Shown in pieces: positions 1 through 12,077 of a DNA stretch of 64,000 bases. Positions within the stretch are counted from its first letter, which is position 1, and each line of letters opens with the position of its first letter. Under the pieces are notes generated by a model that was not told the origin of the DNA, ran no database searches, and was given only the letters and a program-made list of their open reading frames with translations. Origin of the DNA: Schistocephalus solidus (Eukaryota > Platyhelminthes > Cestoda > Diphyllobothriidea > Diphyllobothriidae); assembly GCA_017591395.1 (NCBI GenBank), contig WEDG01003503.1, forward strand, positions 124,001-188,000, given 5' to 3'. The translations under genes and the position numbers were made by a program.

Positions 1-480
1 GACAGATAACATTTCGCCGATCTGCCAAACGAAAAAGAGAAAAAAACTTGCTTTGACTGGTTTATTGTCAGTTACTTTAATTTTATTAATCTTGTAACAT
101 ATCAGCTAGAAGATGGATTTCGAGCACGACGCGGATAAAGTCGGATTAACTATGTTGACTTCCCTGACTCTTATTCACTGCACCAGAACAAGAAGTAATT
201 TTGAAGAAAAATGTTGAATACCTGACACATGAAGTCTGCTCGTTGGGCCCAACTTATTTGAAACTTTTGTTTAACGATGCATAAAAACTGTTAAAATCTT
301 ATTTTCTACGCACTTAAAGCAGTTGATAGACACTGGTTGTGCTTTTAGAGGTTAATAAGCACATGCTATCGTTTGCATAATTCATTCGCTGCCATTCGTT
401 CGGTGGGTTCCGACCGGGAAACCACCGCCATAACGTCCGTCTTTCCAATTGAACCGCGGGCTATACATTTGTCTTCATAG
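1..480. other. Sequence upstream of CAP exon, no gene seen
   Basis: No exon or repeat is recognised. I looked for the preceding CAP-domain exon, which should end in phase 0 with a GHYTQ-like motif, and did not find it. The 5' exons probably lie outside the window. A pyrimidine-rich acceptor ending in ag at 479-480 closes this stretch. Confidence 0.5.
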
Positions 481-566
481 ATGATCTCGGCTGGTATGCA
501 CAAACTGGGCTGCGCCATGGCAAAATGCGCAGAAGATTCCATCATGGTTTGCCTCTACGAAGACGT
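481..566 (+). CDS. CAP-superfamily (SCP/TAPS, venom-allergen-like) protein, internal exon
   Basis: The exon follows a ...cttcatag acceptor and ends before a strong gtgagt donor at 567-572. It has phase 0 at its start and leaves two bases (GT) of a split codon. The translation contains HKLGCAMAKC and then VCLYED, matching the conserved late CAP-domain segment in which the Q-M-V-W-A...LGC strand is followed by a Cys pair and V-C-x-Y. The usual Trp of that motif appears as Ser here. CAP proteins are secreted or surface-attached Cys-rich proteins expanded in parasitic flatworms. Their molecular role is often unknown, with some binding sterols or lipids. The 5' exons with the first His, the Glu and the HxxYxR motif are not in view. 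Identity rests on motif reading plus the exact phase match to the exon at 3123. Confidence 0.8.
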
Positions 567-3122
567 GTGAGTCCTGAAATGCTTCACATATTATATTTTA
601 TCCTTTTTTCACTGCTGTTATATGCAAATGAATCTTACGTGGCTTAAATTTTGTAGAGTAAAGCAAAAGCAGTCCAGCAATTTCGCTAAATCTGGCGTTC
701 AAACACGCGAGCGATCACATTCCCAGTTGCGAGCTGATCTGCGAGACCACGCTCAGCCGGTATAATGCAGCGAAAATCTAGCCGATTCACATGGGAGACA
801 AAGACAGGGAAATCAAGCTGACTGCCAAAAAGGCAATTCAGTCCAGTTGTTTGCTTTGCTGGAAAATGGCTGGTAATTTTCGGGGCGTCGGCAAGAGGGA
901 GGCTGGCAGAAAGTTGTTTTCCCTTGCATTTATAACTCAAGACGGGGGGGGGCGGGGGAATAAATTCGAGCAAATATAGCAAAGAGGGTTTCGTTTTATC
1001 AGCGAACAAATCCGTGCAAGTGCTGTGAGAACAGGCTTATGAGCGGACTTCCCGGTGCTTCAACCGACGCACCTTGACCTTGAGTTGTGTCACCCAGCGA
1101 CATGCGCAGGGAAGCGTTCAAGACTTCGTAGGGCCGAGTAAAATCCTCACGGGATTTATTCAGACCTTAGCGCCACAAGCGGTCGAGGCGGAGAGGTTCC
1201 AAGAGGGAAAATGTCGACCACAGCATCTATAACAGTAATACATCTTTCATTAATGGAGGACCAACAGTTGTCAACATAAAAAGTTGGCCTAACCACTTTG
1301 ACTGCATTGTACACCTTCATTTTCCGTCTGAAATCAGCGGAAGGATGATGGATTTAGACTAAGCCACTGACTTATTGTGCATACCTAAAAACAGTTAGAA
1401 CTCTCGGTCCAGATAAAGAATAGGTAGTTTTGCTGCACTTTGGTGAAGGAACAAGGAAGCAAATAACCTTAGATATCAGACTTGAGATAAATTTGGCAAC
1501 GATTTCGGTGGCGGAACGGAGCGGCTGATCGATACTTTAGGGCCAGTGCGTATGACCGTAAACATTGCCCTTGAAGGTAATGCGGACACCGCTAAACACA
1601 GTATTTTATCAACAAGAACCTGAAAGGACTTCAGAACAAGTGCGGTGATTACCTCTGGGCATAACTAAATATACTATGTAAAATAAAGCGAGAGAATATA
1701 AATTACTCATAAACACCGGAATTTGTGCACAAGGCTTGAGAGATCGTGTCCGGGGAATGAAATCTAGCGGTTGGAATTCGAACATCAACCATCAGTTGGT
1801 GGACTGCCTCTGGTGCGCATTTATTGAAGAAAATAATGTTTCCTAAAGGCAGAAATAGTCAAGTTAAAAGTTTTGCATTTTTTAAAAAAACAATCTTTCC
1901 ATCTCTTTTACACTAGGTACTTGTCGAGGAAGTAAAATATGTTCCATAATATCCGGAAACGCATTGTTTGTGAAAGCTTTTATTTCCCCGAGGACTGTTC
2001 AGGCTGATAAATCGTTCTTGCGATAAGCAAAATAAACCTGGAACGAGGTTGTCAGATAAAAGTTGGTTGGGCAGGCAGGGTTCGATCAAGTTAATGGAGA
2101 TTAGTTCATCTTTAGAGAAAACCTAGGCTGTCAAGTTACATTAAGGGGTTCGACGAAACTATGCAGCTTACCTGGGAAAGGTCGTCGTGCTTCCTTTGAG
2201 AAACACTTTGATCAAATAGTAAAGTAACTTATTCTTCTGCAAGCTAAAACCAACAATCAGCGATTTTGTCTAAAAACCCTGGCGTTTACTGCCCTCAGTC
2301 ACTTTCTGCTAGAATCGTTTAACACTAGGCGCATAAGGTGACACTGACCAATTGGAGGGCGAATAAGAAGACAAGGTACCAAGAATACTAATTAAGCCGA
2401 CTTTCTGGAGTAGCATGAGGGGATAAGATGCATTTTTCTTAAGCATATTGCAGCTTTTACCTGAGTGCTCTTGCAAACACCCTTGTGGTAACACCACCTC
2501 CATATGTGACTCGCCAGCTCACACTGGCAACAAGAGGAGGAGGAAAAAATACGTACCGTAATCATGTTACCACATTTCTGAACCTTCATAATGTTGTAGA
2601 AGGTTGAATCGGCCTTCTAAGGCAATGAGTCTGGACGTCACCGCAAGCGGCTCTCTACAGTCTGTCAGGCATTTTAGATACCGTCGAGGAGTCAGTTCTT
2701 GTATGAATTTAAACTTTAGTTAGCTCACCACCCGCTCAATCCCAGCTAGGATAGCTATATTCCCTGTTACGTAATTAATGGCATTATTAAAATTTAACCG
2801 ATGAAGAGGTTCAAATTCTTTCATTTACTGCTGCTCGCTCCAGTAAAAGCCAGCCAAGTGACCGTGTAGTATGGTCGCTTCAATTGGGTTTCAATTAACA
2901 GCCACCAGAATGTACATTAGAATTAAGTCGTTCCCTTCAATGACACATCAGTTCAGCTATTCTGATGATAGACAGACACTGTTACATAATTGGGCATTAT
3001 TTTTAAAGTCCGTTACAACCCATGACTATGCATTTTCCTTCCTTAACTTCAAACAACATATATGAAAGCAATACAAATTAAATACCTTCTTGTTATCTCA
3101 ACTTCTGCATGTTTTTTTTTAG
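567..3122 (+). other. Intron of the CAP-like gene
   Basis: This 2.56-kb stretch runs from a gtgagt donor to a poly-T/ag acceptor at 3110-3122. Joining the flanking exons creates one Val codon and keeps the frame. Open frames inside it on either strand are short and unlike known families. No mobile element is recognised. It contains a short G-run near 943-957. Confidence 0.6.
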
Positions 3123-3528
3123 AACCAAGATAGACGAAAAAGCGCCCTATAAATTGGGAAAATCTTGTTCTGACTGCAGAGCAGATTTTCCCAACTGTGA
3201 ACTAGGAATGTGTGCACCCATGCCCGGTGCTGGTCGGCCTGCCGGTGAGCCAGATATAATGCCCCAGAAGCCTAGCATCCGGCCGACTCCTGCGCCAAGT
3301 CCTCAACAACCACCCGAGGTTCAACCTGATGCACCGCCCCCACAAGTTCAGGAGAAGCGAGCAGAGCCAAGGGAAGAGGAAAAGGATGAGGTTCTATTGT
3401 CAGCTAGGGGCTCAGACGGTGACGAACCAACGACTACAAGCAGAGGTGCTTTGAGCGTCCTCGGGTTATTCAATGGCTTCCCCCTCCTCGTTGGAACTGC
3501 GCTCCTTCATTTGGGATATTCCAGTTAA
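3123..3528 (+). CDS. CAP-superfamily protein, terminal exon with Cys hinge, Pro-rich stalk and hydrophobic tail
   Basis: The exon begins after a T10-ag acceptor and its first base completes the codon left open at 566. The first ~30 residues have APYKLGKSCSDC and a C-x2-C-x6-C-x4-C pattern, the hinge that closes a CAP domain. Next come about 35 residues rich in Pro and Gln, an acidic/basic patch (EPREEEKDE), then Ser/Thr-rich sequence. A final ~22-residue hydrophobic stretch ends at the TAA at 3526-3528. The layout suggests a CAP domain held off a membrane by a stalk, through either a GPI signal or a C-terminal helix; I cannot tell which. Most flatworm VAL proteins end soon after the Cys hinge, so the stalk and tail are the unusual part. 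A nearby ATG at 3109 is intronic and not the start. No clear AATAAA lies just downstream. Confidence 0.8.
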
Positions 3529-5440
3529 TGCAACCTCCCCACTGGGGAGAGGAAGAGGAGGGTGTAGGCTTCATTGCCTTCAACCCTCTCTATTCATCCA
3601 TTTAATTACCGTTTTATGCTTGGTGTTGAGCTGTGGAATCACCTGACAGAAACACAACGAGTTTCGTTAACAAATATTCAATATGTAATTCAAGTCCAGT
3701 TCCCAAGATCGCTTTTATTTGTGGTTGGCGTGATTACCTCCTGTACTTGGTTAGAAATGTCTCGATTTTCTAGCGTTATGTCAAACCCCTTTTCATTGCT
3801 TTCACCTGCTTGGCTTCATCTTCTCATATATGTGCCTTCATCTGGGCGTTTAAAAGAAAACCGTCCCAAATACATGCCCTTGTAAACAGGGTCTTAAATG
3901 ACCAGTTTGCCATGTTACATCCCTACACGCCTAGCTTTCCACGAGCATGTCGGTTTTCCAACGGTATTTTAAATTTAACCTGCGTTACCCGAATTTACTC
4001 CACTGCACTGCTCTAAAGCGACTGGTTCTTGGGCTTTGCTTTTTCCGCCAGTGAATACTTCCTTCAACTCTCTACTTTCCTCTCTGTTTTGTCACGCCAC
4101 CCCAGAAATGCTTCTGTAATTGCCTTTGTTCTTCTTTACAGACTAGTGTAAAATACATATGCTATTCATTTTCTTACTTATATCACAGATAATTAAAAGT
4201 CGAGGGTCGTGGGGGCAATGGTGGGAGAGCAGAGTGGTCTGGTAGCAGTTACAGGTGCTCCAATTGGGAAGTGTGCGTATGTGAGCCAGGTATCTCGCGA
4301 ACACATCAGTCATGCATTTCTGACCTTCAGCGTTCCTCCGACCTTTGTCGGCTTATAAGTGCGGCCTTCCGTCCGATAAGATGCGCGTGCGTAGCTTGTG
4401 TCGTGTTCAGGCAATCACAATAGCTGGTATTCCGTGCTGTGTTGGCCAGTTCCGCTCGTCCAAGCTCACCTGCCAAGGGCAGCAGCTCTGTTTCCATCCA
4501 GGGAACTTCAAGGATTCCATCAAATGTTATTGCCTGTGGTATTTTGACTTTAACTGCATGCTCTTTGAGTTTTCTGGTTTGACCCTGATGTCTGTGGGTT
4601 GAAATGAAGACGATTTCAAGAGGCTTATGGCTTCGAATTTTGAACATTGAATGCTGCATTTCACCGATTGTGGTTTTGGTGGATGCACAATAGCCAGCCC
4701 CACTGATAACCTTACAAGCAATGCCTACTCTCTTACGGGAACCGTGATAAAAGGGGTTTTATGGGTAGGGCAGAACGAGGAAGCAGAAAACCTTGGAAAG
4801 GCAAACAAAGAAGGTAGGGGTTATTACAACCTACCCACGGGATTGAAGGGAAACGGAAGACCTATCCCATGGCCGAAAGATAAGGGAATCGCCCTCACAG
4901 ATGGGTGCAGGGGAAAGCAAACCTGAACCGGCGTCAAGCAGAGTTAGATGCGAACGCAGTTTAACTGAAGGGTGAAATTTGAACGCGTGAAAATGAAATC
5001 AGGGACAGGTAATCTGGAGCCAAACGTTCGCCGTGTGTCCGGCTATTTTGCTTCAACCGTGGTGGTTGTTTTTACTGCATTGTTTGCCTTAAATGGCCAG
5101 GAAGTCTAAGCACTTCTAAAACGTTCTCACGTGGTCATGTTGAACAGTACTCGGTAATTACTCCAACCACTCAGGACTTAGTGAACGCTGGATTCCTTCG
5201 TGTATAGCATCACATCGAGGTTCTCATTACCCTCTGATCCTGAAACTAAATTCAGAAGTGGTAGTTCCGTGGGTTCACCAAGCATGAACTGGATATCTGG
5301 CTTGTCCGATTTGTGGTTTTGGCAATTTCGGACAGGGTAAAGGCTTACTTGTATGACTCCCTAAGCAGGAGACGCCAATAAGAACGCCCCACCCAAATAA
5401 TACGTGTGGCACCGCGCATAACTCCAGGAAGGGTAACTAT
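3529..5440. other. Intergenic, no recognised gene
   Basis: Short frames occur on both strands. The longest is 110 codons on the minus strand at 4327-4659, overlapping an 85-codon plus-strand frame. Neither shows a known motif or convincing splice sites. I see no mobile-element signature. Confidence 0.4.
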
Positions 5441-5443
5441 TCC

Positions 5444-5590
5444 CGTGTCCTAACATTAACCTAAGCGTTAGCCTAATGTAAAGCTCAACCATTGACAATA
5501 ACTCGTGCCTTAATCCTAAATGGTCTTAACGGTAACCTTAAATCGAACCCTAAACCCAACCCTAACCATAAACGTTAACCCGATTTTCCC
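5444..5590 (-). repeat. Degenerate CCCTAA-like tract
   Basis: The tract has irregular CCTAAC/ACCCTAA-type words, densest at about 5540-5580. This is the reverse complement of the GGTTAGGGTT-type tracts at 52260-52410 and 53010-53150. The sequence next to it (cccgtgtcct) resembles the acacgggaat that follows the 52.3-kb tract, so it looks like a dispersed repeat and not a telomere scar. Confidence 0.55.
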
Positions 5591-5869
5591 TGGAATTTTG
5601 TGCAAAGACATTCCTATTGCGGCCGTACCTTTTCACATATCCTGTTTATGGTGCATGTGCATTTTAGAGAAACGTGCGGACAGAGTCTCTTAGTAGTGCG
5701 TTTTGCATCTTGGTGGTGTTTTCGAAGAAAATGGCCTTCATCCTTGGACAGATTTCGACTATCCTGAAAGGTCAGATAGCACGTTTCTTTATATCGCAAG
5801 ATGTCAAGTCTACTCTAACCTGTGAATCACGCCCGCGTGTCACCGCGTAGCCTTGTTCAGTTCTCAAGG

Positions 5870-5995
5870 TGTCGTGGTCAGCACGAGTGACCGTTCGGCC
5901 TTCAATTTCAGCAAGGATCACCATGTGTTCCATAGCAGGCTGGGTGCATGGATGGTGACTTGCGCGTGGAATGGACTTGTGCAACACCCACCACT
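5870..5995 (-). repeat. Diverged 3' fragment of the ~780-bp dispersed repeat
   Basis: It resembles the minus-oriented copy starting at 43785: both have a (t)tcaatttc/ttgatttcgacaagg segment followed by an accatgtg box and a ggtggtgac box. The match is weak and limited to the repeat's terminal part. Confidence 0.35.
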
Positions 5996-6223
5996 CTCAA
6001 CACGAAGATCACCATTGACGCACTAATGCCCACCCAGCCCAATTCTATGTACCCTTCCAAAGCGCGGGTGAGAGATATATGAAGGCTACATCATGAGGCC
6101 TGGGGACGTGGTTACCAGTAGGATGCGAAGAAGAGGGTTCCTGTGTAAGTCTGAGAGCTGACACTCGAGAAAACCATTCGGTTAATTCTCTCAAAACACG
6201 TCGTTGTGAGCCATAATTTATTA

Positions 6224-7564
6224 GTGTAGGCAACTGTTAATTTCGTAATTTGACTGATCAGAACTACAGCCTGAACCAGATCAAGAACAGTTAATTAGAG
6301 AAATAAATTTACTTTAAACAAAAGACTCAAAATTCACATAAGAAGAGAATTATTCAGGAGGAGAGCCATTGCTTTTAATTACATACTCGATTCTCGGTGT
6401 GAACTTGGCGCACGCGTTCCTGATGTACTCCGGTGATACCTTGTTCTGCTCACTAGCAATGGAGACCTTCAGGGTCTCAATGCTGTTGTGACCTTTGTTG
6501 CGTGCCTACTCCTCGACATACGCCCAAATGCTATATTCGAGAGGATTTAAGTGTGGTGAGGATGGTGGCCTCATATCCTTGGACCAGAAAAAAGACATTT
6601 CGTCTTCCAGCTACTTTTGCATCTTCCGTAACGTATGTGGAGGCACACCATCTTGCTGGAAGACCACATTGTCGTCTGGAATGTAGTTGGAATCTATCCA
6701 AAGCTGGACATGCTTCTGGAGAACATCCAGGCACACGTCTGCGTTTAATTTGATCCCGGCCTTGATGATACGGGGTGCATGACTTTTGCCATCTGAGGCA
6801 ATCAGACCAAAGACCATCAGGGACGCGGTATGTTTTGGTCTAAAAAATGTACTGCACCTTCTTAGGTATCTCGTTGACCTTCAGCATGCGTATATAGCAA
6901 TCGGTTCGACTGTTGGAAACCGAGTCGAACGTGAAGAGTTTTCGTCAGAGAAGAGCACCGTATGTGGTCCTTTCTTGAAGAAGCTTAAGACACTCTTACT
7001 TCTCTGCAGTGTCTTCTGTTTAACAGCCTCAATAACAGGGTGCTTCTTTGTCCTAGCCCTAAAATTACTCTTCGGTTTTTTTTACAACATTCCTGACCGT
7101 GTGCTCTGACACCTCAAGCTCCAAAGCCATCTTCTCTTTGCTCCGAACTGTATCACAACGAATACGACCAAGGACAGTCCTTATAAGACGAGAGGTTCAA
7201 ACTTTTTTTGTTTTTCCACTACCAGGCTTCCTTTTGATGCGACCGAACTTCTAATAACGGATGATAATGGTTTAAACTGTTGACCTTGCTATATAAAAAT
7301 TGGCAGCGATGTCCTAGGGCGAGAGGTCATTGAGACTGAGCTTAATAACTGCCTCATTCTTTTTCTCCTGACAAAATATCTGAAAACTTGTCCCGATAAA
7401 GTGTTATTGTATTAGCACCCTGGTCGTCCAAAGAAAAAAGCATAGCTTTCCATAAAAATATTTCCAAAAAGGGGTGGTAAAAATATTACGAAATTTACGG
7501 TCACAAAAGGTCGATACTGATCCTAATATATGGGATGTTAGACATTAACGGGGTTAGGCAACAC
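6224..7564 (-). mobile_element. Decayed Tc1/mariner element, DD37E-like
   Basis: The element is about 1.34 kb with imperfect terminal inverted repeats. The left end GTGTAGGCAACTGTTAAT resembles the reverse complement of the right end, GTGTTGCCTAACCCCGTTAAT. Each end is directly flanked by TA, the target dinucleotide of this superfamily. The interior encodes a minus-strand transposase remnant. Length, TA flanks and coding content agree. The exact ends are inferred. Confidence 0.7.
6350..7375 (-). pseudogene. Tc1/mariner transposase pseudogene (DD37E spacing)
   Basis: Read on the minus strand, an N-terminal helix-turn-helix segment (IARSTV, then RIKRKPGSGK) lies near 7300-7200. The first catalytic Asp lies in VLFSDE near 6950, the second in VVFQQDGVPPHT near 6650, and the final PLEYSIWAYVEE lies near 6530-6500. 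Counting from the QDG Asp to the Glu of PLEY gives 37 intervening residues, the spacing of the DD37E group known from insects. The conserved SPDLNP motif reads SPHLNP. The frame is broken by in-frame stops, by a one-base loss just after SDE, and by another shift before MVFGLIASDG. The reading frame from QDG to the final stop at 6350-6352 is continuous apart from stops after KMQK and after YVEE. It cannot make an intact enzyme. Confidence 0.85.
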
Positions 7565-10228
7565 TAGCCGAGTAAGCGCGCGACCCGAGACTCGGGTTCA
7601 CACTCATTCTTTTTTTACTGGTAAATGAAGTTCCTTTGACGTCTGCCGAGCCTGGGATTGTACGAGATCTGCTTCAAAACCGTTTGTTACCGCTCTCGTC
7701 ACTAGCGAGTCGAAACAAAGATTATTATATTGGACATAAGTCCAGCCGCTGTTTGCCGGATTTTTGTCTACCTTTCGCTAGCGAGCACAGTATTCCCTAA
7801 AGGAAGCCACAATAGCACTCTGAAATCAGTGGACCTTACTGCAAAAGCAAGAGTATGCTCGAGGAAATCACATTCTGCCACCGGGGCAAAAAATTTTTGA
7901 GATCCTCGATTTAATAAAGAGACACTTATGACAGAAGTAAGGCATTTTTGCTTTTTCCTCAAATGTCTGTTCCCTTTTGTATTATCAGATGCAAATTCCT
8001 CTGCCGCAGGAAGCATGTTCAACAATACGGTTAGGGAACGTACTCATCTCGTTGTTTTTGGGCTCAAACTAGAGCTCTCTGGGGCCGCTGCATGGTGACC
8101 AGTAAGACATAAAGAAAGGAAATACTAAAAAAGACGAAAGAAACTGTAATGGCTGCTTTTGGCTTGTTGGTCCTCGTCAGGTCAACTATCCAACTCGTGA
8201 CTCCATGTTAGCAGTCTGAACTTAAACTATTTTGAGTAACAACTCTAGTATTGGCTATGACGATGGTTACTAAATCGAACTTTGTCATTCTAATCTCCCA
8301 CGTCCTTTATCCTTCCTCCTTTCTGTAGCTTAAAATTACAAAAAACTGAAACACTTAACGAAATTCCAATTTTCCCCATGTGGTTCATTTACGTCCTCGT
8401 AGTTAAAGATTCATTGCTTGCCTAATTTTCCCATTATTCTGTGATAGTTGGTTGGAGACGTTAAATAATTAAACGTAAAACTTTGTTTTCTAATGCTGCA
8501 TTGTTCAAACAGATTATGGATGTAGTCTTCCTCTGTGAACTTCTTTGGCCCTTTTTTGGCATAATCGGAGCGATAACGCAGGTTGGTCCCTTTATGTCAT
8601 CTAGACTATGTTACTTCAGTTAATGTATTCCTGTTTTGACTTCCAGGAATATTGCGGTACCTAAACGTAAAAGTCAACCCTATGTAATGACTGGAGAAGC
8701 CGCTTCAACATATTTCCCGGCATTGTGTACTATTGCTCTCTTTTATACACTGCGGTTCATTTCTGACTAACGCATAATTTAGAACTGAAGATATTTTTAA
8801 ATAGGTTATAAACGGACCCAGTCTGAAAAATGAAATCAGATCCCGTTTATCCAATGTTAAAAAGTCAACTGTTTCAAACGATCTCTATTAACTACTGGTC
8901 ACTTATTTTCTTTAAGGCAGCTTTTTCAGCCCTAGTGTGATCAGTTCATGGGAAAAGTCAGAGACCAAATAGTCCGAACAACGCTTTATCTCACGTCGTT
9001 TTTATTTGCTGGTAATCTTTCGCGGGCAATAGACCACCAACGCCTTTGCGCGCGCAAATCCGCATACGTTAGGTCAAACACCATACCTGAACTGGAAAAA
9101 GGAATGCTGGAAAAATATATCCTATTGGTTACTGCATTTGCTCTGCGTCTGCTGCGAGCGTTTGCTGCTAGGCTTGATACATTTGGGATTTCCACCGTAA
9201 ATTATCTTGTCCGAAAAGCTCTTTCACCGAAAAAATACGTGCAATATTTTGCTCTGGATTTGTTCCTATCTTGACCTTCATATCTACCTGAGTGATACTG
9301 CCTAATTTGGATGAAATCGCTCGTTATGCGTTGTTTCGGTGAGGAGAAGGGTAATAGAGGGTGAGAAAATGCATCAGACAAGATAAATCAATAGGTGTGT
9401 CATTATCAACTGACAGCTGTGTATGATGAAGACGGGTAATGCTATATGTGCCCTGCTAGCAATCTGAAGGTTACCGAACACGCAAGTCCAATTAAATAGA
9501 CTGAGAACCCTAACTTCGTTTCGGTCATTTCCACAAAACCTAAAAACACTTAACACCGCTAACTCAACTCTTAAAAAGTACCCTGTAGTAAATAACGCAT
9601 ACATTTCCAGGTAAGGCGAAATATTGTTGCGGAACGATCTGAAGGATAACAGTAAGACCGTCAACTCCGACTACGTTTACGGTGTCCCACAGCAGAGTGG
9701 ACGCAGGGATGGCGGCCTGCGCGTGAAGAAGTTTAAAATGAAATTAAACTTGTGCACTATCCATAATACTCTCTGCTCCTTCAGCCGTCTAGGTCCAGTG
9801 TTGAGACGGAGTTTATAAGACTGGAGAGAGAATCGGGCGCCGGTGACTGACACGGTGTGAGTGGGCGCCAAAGCGTGTTATCGTATCCCATGTATGGCAT
9901 TCGTTCACACATCTCAAATAAAGCCCATCATGCTCAGATCTCACTCGGCCAGTGCGTCCATCGTGTGGTCTCTACGTTGGGGTCAGATCAGATGGAATTG
10001 ACATGTAATATGGGCTATTTAATGTAATTAATCGCTTGGTCACACAAATGCAAGGCAGAAAGCCTATGGTCGGATATCCCCAAAAATATGGTAATGATCA
10101 GGTAACCGCGCTTGAGAAGAATTCTAAAAGAGATGCCACTGTCCTTGTTCCAACGCAGTAGCAATTACAAACAACGCCACGATAGGTATATTAGATTAGG
10201 CTTTCGGACGCGTACAGGGATCAAGATT
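7565..10228. other. Intergenic, nothing recognised
   Basis: AT-rich sequence. A 108-codon plus-strand frame (8948-9274) overlaps a 69-codon minus-strand frame. Neither has a recognisable motif. No repeat structure stands out at reading level. Confidence 0.4.
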
Positions 10229-11619
10229 CTCATCTTTACCGAGCAAGTCAGCTTTTTTTAGAGTCGTATGTCAGCACATCATTCAGCAGATATTTCTAGA
10301 GTAGACTTTGTATGAATGCACATTTTTTGGAAGCAACCTTTGCTAATTATTGGTCGACAACACCCAAAATGTTAGTTTTTTAATTTCCTCAGACATTAAT
10401 TTGTAAAATGGAGCAAAGCAGTTTATTCAAAGAGTAATAGGCGCAAACAAAAATTTGATATGAATGTTTGGACCGAAGTCCACCAGCCACTATGGGATAA
10501 CTGCGTAATATTCCCAGGCTGCCAGCAGGCAGTTAATAGTATGACTTATGAAATTATTCGCCATACTGGTAGCAAAGGCACTAGCTTAAAACCCAGACAG
10601 GCGTGTTTCGCCGATATTCTGCCGCTGCATGACATAGCTGTGAGGGGCTTGGCTTGTCAGAAGGTCCCCCAGCATTCCATGTATGTTTTCGGGTAGAATA
10701 TCAGCCAAACACGTGTCTGGGTCTTTAGCTAATACCTGTGCTACCACTTTGGCAAAAAATTTCATAAGTCCTACTACTGACTACCTATTGGCAATTTGGG
10801 AATATGACTCAGTTATCCCGCAGTGACTGATGAAACCCCGGCTCAAACATTCATATAAAATTTTGGTTTGCACTCACAGACCCTTGAATAAACTGATTTG
10901 CTCCATTTTACAAATAAATTTCTGAGGAAATTAAACAGTAGAATTTTCAAAAGTGGAGTGTCTACCAGAAAGCACACAGGGAATTCTGGAGGACCAACTG
11001 ATGTGCCGAACCCATCTCAGCTGAATAAAACAGCGGCAGACCACGGGCGAAACAAGTGTCCGGGCCTTTAGCCAGCACCTGTGCTGCCAGAATGGTGAAT
11101 AATTGCATAAGTAACAAAAGAACCCATTAAAGCTGCGTGGCGCGTGTTGCAACAGGCCATGACAAGGACAAGCCTAATTCGTTTTTGCTGTCTGACCATC
11201 AACCACCCCCAGAACCAGCTCAAATGCTAGAGTGCTTAAACTACAACAGACCTTTCAGCCTTAGCAGATTACTGATTGATCAGACATTTGCTTACGGTAA
11301 ACTGTCCTCAGGCCAGTACACGCCTGGTATCGCATCGAGGACCGTGCGCGTTCTTGCCTGAAAACCCGGTGGCTGCAACCCGGCCGCGTGAGCATTAGGC
11401 TTGCTAGCGCGGGGCGGGGTAAGGGGACACACCCACACGCCTGTTTGTGAAGTGGGTGTCATACAGCCGGTCCGTGAAGTCGAAAGCGTGGTCATCCTCT
11501 GGGGCGTAGTTTACGACCTAATATAGCAAGCCGCTTATCTCAGCCCCCCTTTGTTCTCGCGTATACTTCAGCTGAATCCTCCCATTGTCTGGCCTCTATA
11601 ATGACACAGATAATCGCGA
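10229..11619 (+). repeat. Left arm of 3.2-kb inverted repeat
   Basis: This 1391-bp arm is the reverse complement, with scattered mismatches, of 12078-13466. The outer end begins ctcatcttt at 10229 and the inner end is ataatcgcga at 11619. The arm is itself made of smaller units in alternating orientation: one at about 10382-10696, an inverted partner at 10697-10936, and a third at 10937-11125. Each carries a decayed hammerhead-like core. For example, ctgatgtgccg...gggcgaaacaagtgtccggg lies in plus orientation near 11000-11075. The inner 480 bp is GC-richer and unrecognised. Open frames here are repeated in the other arm and need not be genes. Confidence 0.9.
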
Positions 11620-12077
11620 ACCCATCACTAAACCTTTGATTTCCCCGTATGCTCTGCATTGAAACTGAGCAATTTAAGTGGGAGAATGTACTACGTTTCA
11701 TTAAATATTTGATTTTAAGAAGCAGCCTCGTCTCTTCGAACTTCTCTTTAAGCCATCTGCTTAAAAGATCTCACGCCGAGGCCCATGCGATGGAGGTTGA
11801 TAGTGAAAACATGTAAAAAAGATCATAATCCATTCAGGTTGAACAGTTTTTCCTCGCTGATGGCGAACTTCTCCTGTTAGCAAGGAGCGACTACGCCGAC
11901 AACTTCAGCAACCGATGCCTGCGATCACTCACACGAAGTACAACGAGGAGAGCAGCCAACATTATGGCGTGAGCACTGCTCATCATCCGGTGGCTACCGT
12001 GCTTACCAGGATGGTGCGGCTGAAGGACCAACTGAACACAACAGGTGAGTAGTCGGGGCAATTTATCAAATTCCACG
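11620..12077. other. Central spacer of the 3.2-kb inverted repeat
   Basis: This is 458 bp of single-copy-looking sequence between the arms. A 73-codon minus-strand frame spans its right half into the arm but matches nothing I know. No transposase, tRNA or other gene is seen. Confidence 0.6.

Noticed and set aside
4327..4659. 110-codon minus-strand frame as a gene
   Set aside because: No motif, and it is overlapped by open frames on the other strand. Could be revisited with RNA-seq.
5540..5580. True interstitial telomere
   Set aside because: The words are too irregular and similar tracts with shared flanks occur elsewhere in the window.
8948..9274. 108-codon plus-strand frame as a gene
   Set aside because: No family features and an overlapping antisense frame of similar quality.
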